Shown: positions 61,918-64,000 of the stretch, in pieces | Layout of the letters: each line of letters begins with the position of its first letter | Position numbering within the stretch: position 1 is the first letter of the stretch | NCBI GenBank assembly: GCA_020205615.1 | Contig: CM035169.1 | Location: forward strand, 20,300,945 to 20,364,944 | Direction of reading: 5' to 3' | DNA length: 64,000 nt | DNA from: Panax quinquefolius | Lineage: Eukaryota; Streptophyta; Magnoliopsida; Apiales; Araliaceae | Translations under genes and position numbers: made by a program | Notes under the pieces: generated by a model | What the model saw: the letters and a program-made list of their open reading frames with translations, nothing else | Databases searched by the model: none | Told to the model about the DNA's origin: nothing

Positions 61918-63700
61918 ATGTCGAATTGAGAATATTAACAATGGAAATGAGGCGTGGAGACGCTGTACTCACCAACGAGGAGAGCGTGCAACAGTTGTCG
62001 ATGTTCCTCCGTGAACAACACCACCGAGCATATGATGAGCGAGGGATGTTTAGAAGCTTTTTTTGCAGTTCATGCAAAATCGGGCGAGGAGACTCGTGTT
62101 CAAAATCTGAGGAGGAAATGATAGCAATTCACGGGTTGTCATAGCCAAGCGGTTCAAAGAGTTGGGACCACGAATTTAAGGGAAAGCCAGATCCGATCAT
62201 GGCGGAAACATGGGTCAAGCAAATTACCAAGATATTCGATGTCTTGGGATGCACGGAGGAAGAACGAAGGTTCCATTCGCCACCTTTATGTTCCGCGTGG
62301 CGAGGCGGACTCTCTGGTAGAGATGCGTGAAGCGTACCTCCATCCGGCGCTTTTCAAAGATATCTTGGGAAGCGTTTGAAACTATTTAATGACAAATACT
62401 TTCACGAAAGTGTTCGTCGTATGAAGGAAGTGGAGTTCATCATATTAGAGCAAAACAACATGGCGGTGTCTCGATGATGAGGCAAAGTTTGCAGAGTTAT
62501 CCGGTTTTCACCTCATTTGGTGGAGAATGAGGAACGATGATGTGCGGATGTTTCTTAGAGGTTTGAAACCCCAAGATACGTCAAGATATCTCATTTCTCA
62601 TAAACTTTCTCTCTATTCGGATGTTGTAAGCGAGGCTCAATTATTAAAGCGAGATAACGAGTATGTTCAACCGAGGGACCATAACGAGGATCGTACCGGA
62701 GATAGCGATCAGCAAGAATAATGATAACCGGTGGAGAAAAAGCAGAGACGGACAAAAATGGTAACCACTACGGTGGTGATCATGGCCATGAAAATAGAAG
62801 AAGCGAAGCGAGGGAGGAGGTTTTAAAAAAGAGGAGATTTAACAACGACTATGTGAAGGCGGCGGTCTTGGCGTAAAGAATCAAGCTTTTGAAGGGAGGA
62901 GAACGACCACCGGTCATATATGCTATAAATGCGGAAAAAAGGGACATATCGGTCAAAGCGCCCACAACAGATTCAAGGTATGCTATAATTGTGGAAAGGA
63001 AGGACATATCGCTTTCGAGATTATGCGGTAGCGAAACCTAGTTCAATGAGGACGGTGACTCAAAAGATCATCGAGAAAAAGTCAAAGTCAACGATTCCGG
63101 AAGAAGCGTTTGTTGTGATCGTCATAATGCGAGGAACCCAAGCGAGGTGATCACGGGTAAGCTATTTATAAATTCTTGCGAAGTTTATACCTTGCTAATC
63201 TGGGGTGCTACCCATTCATTTATCTCTCCTGCATGTGCTCAACGTTTAAACTTGACTCAGGAGAAATTAGACTTTGACCTATCTGTGGAAACTCCGTTGG
63301 GAGAAACTTTCATCACATCCTTTGTTTATAAATCTTGTTTGATTCAAGTTGGCACCATTACCTTACATTGACCTTATCTCTTTAAAGATACTTGCTTTTG
63401 ATGTGATTTTTAGGGATTGATTGGTTAACTACTCATCATGCCAAAATTGATTGTTTTCGTAAGGTTGTTAGTTTTCATATTCCTAACCAACTGTTATGAT
63501 TTAATTCAAGCAACTAAACCATTAAAATCAATCAACATCATATCTAATCATAAAGCTATTCGTTTATTGAAAAGCGGATGTCGAGCTTTCTTAGCCCATG
63601 TTATGGATTTGAATAAAGACACGTCAAATTTGAATAATATTCCTATTGTTATTGACTTTCCCGGACGTATTTCGAAGAACTTTCCGTCTACCCCGTAGCG
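61918..63700 (+). pseudogene. Gag-protease of element G
   Basis: Gag begins near ATGTCGAATTGAGAATATTA (61918). Pieces: MFLRGLKP and [14 protein letters not shown] (62527-62721), and two zinc knuckles near 62920-63030, the second broken. The protease stretch is open at 63147-63371, but the catalytic DTG reads IWG (LLIWGATHSFIS), so it would be inactive as sequenced. The linker (KAIRLLKSGCRAFLAHVMDL) is open at 63438-63698. It parallels 3708-5427 of A almost block for block. Confidence 0.78.
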
Positions 63701-64000
63701 TGAAGTTGAATTCTTTATTGATCTTGAACTGGTACAAAGCCCATTTCTAAAACCCCATATCGAATGGCTCTATTGAACTTGAGGAGTTAAAGGTCCAACT
63801 ACGAGGAATTGTTGGACATCGGTTTCATTAAATCTAGTACAGACATCTCTTGGGGTGCTCTGTTTTATTCGTAAAGAAGAAAAGGCGGGGAGTATGTGAC
63901 TTTCATATTGACTATCGGGAATTGAACCATGTCACCATCAAGAATAGGTATCCTCTACCTCGTATTGATGACTTGTTTGACCCGATTCAAGGGCACAATT
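63701..64000 (+). pseudogene. Start of reverse transcriptase of element G
   Basis: Same sequence as the join of A at 5420/8273 but without the solo LTR (CATATCGAATGGCTC). Linker, LRSNYEEL-type and [20 protein letters not shown] blocks are readable with frame changes. The window ends before the catalytic aspartates. Confidence 0.75.

Larger units (their letters stand above)
58993..64000 (+). mobile_element. Ty3/gypsy element G (family of A and D), continues past the window
   Basis: 5' LTR 58993-61728, PBS 61733, gag-protease 61918-63700 and the start of RT to 64000. It is inserted in the gag of F. The bases before it are TCGAT; the other end is not in the window, so the duplication cannot be checked. 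Gag and LTR are closest to D and A. Confidence 0.82.

Overview
The window is nuclear DNA from a flowering plant, most likely a eudicot. The evidence is AT-rich sequence, a plant-type cytosolic sulfotransferase gene, a ten-exon gene for the plant augmin subunit AUG5 with GT-AG introns, and large Ty3/gypsy (chromovirus, Tekay/Del-like) and Ty1/copia LTR retrotransposons. I cannot name the species.

Layout. (1) Bases 1-916 hold no gene, only an AC/AT microsatellite and a 127-bp foldback element. (2) Bases 917-41963 are one stack of nested retrotransposons. The outermost is gypsy element A (+ strand). Its 5' LTR is 917-3409 and its 3' LTR is split between 29306-31138 and 41304-41963. With one copy of the 5-bp target duplication removed, the split LTR is 2488 bp against 2493 bp for the intact one. 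Inside A lie a solo LTR (5428-8272, flanked by GAATG), gypsy element B (9019-24756), a 5'-truncated reverse LTR E (24755-27425), and a complete reverse gypsy element D (31139-41303, flanked by TTTGG) sitting in A's 3' LTR. B is itself interrupted by copia element C (12918-22310). (3) Bases 41964-55179 are a genic island: an intronless sulfotransferase (+) and AUG5 (-), convergent and about 750 bp apart, with two small MITE-like inverted-repeat elements upstream of AUG5. (4) From 55180 to the end, gypsy element F (same family as B) is interrupted in gag by gypsy element G (same family as A and D), which runs off the window in its reverse transcriptase region.

Only the two genes look functional. 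Almost all retroelement coding sequence is broken by frameshifts; the exception is the 445-codon gag-protease frame of A. The gypsy LTRs (2.5-2.8 kb) are rich in internal repeats: 19-bp-spaced GAATATTC palindromes, stem-forming repeats, and several tandem arrays.

The points most worth following are a 481-bp tandem duplication in AUG5 intron 2 that copies part of exon 3 and creates a candidate decoy exon; the regular GAATATTC array in the LTRs; mismatched flanks around copia element C; and the clustering of differences between retroelement copies at CAG/CTG/CCG sites, which may be a methylation-linked sequencing artefact rather than real decay. I found no CRISPR array, rRNA or tRNA gene, and nothing I would call a wholly new system.
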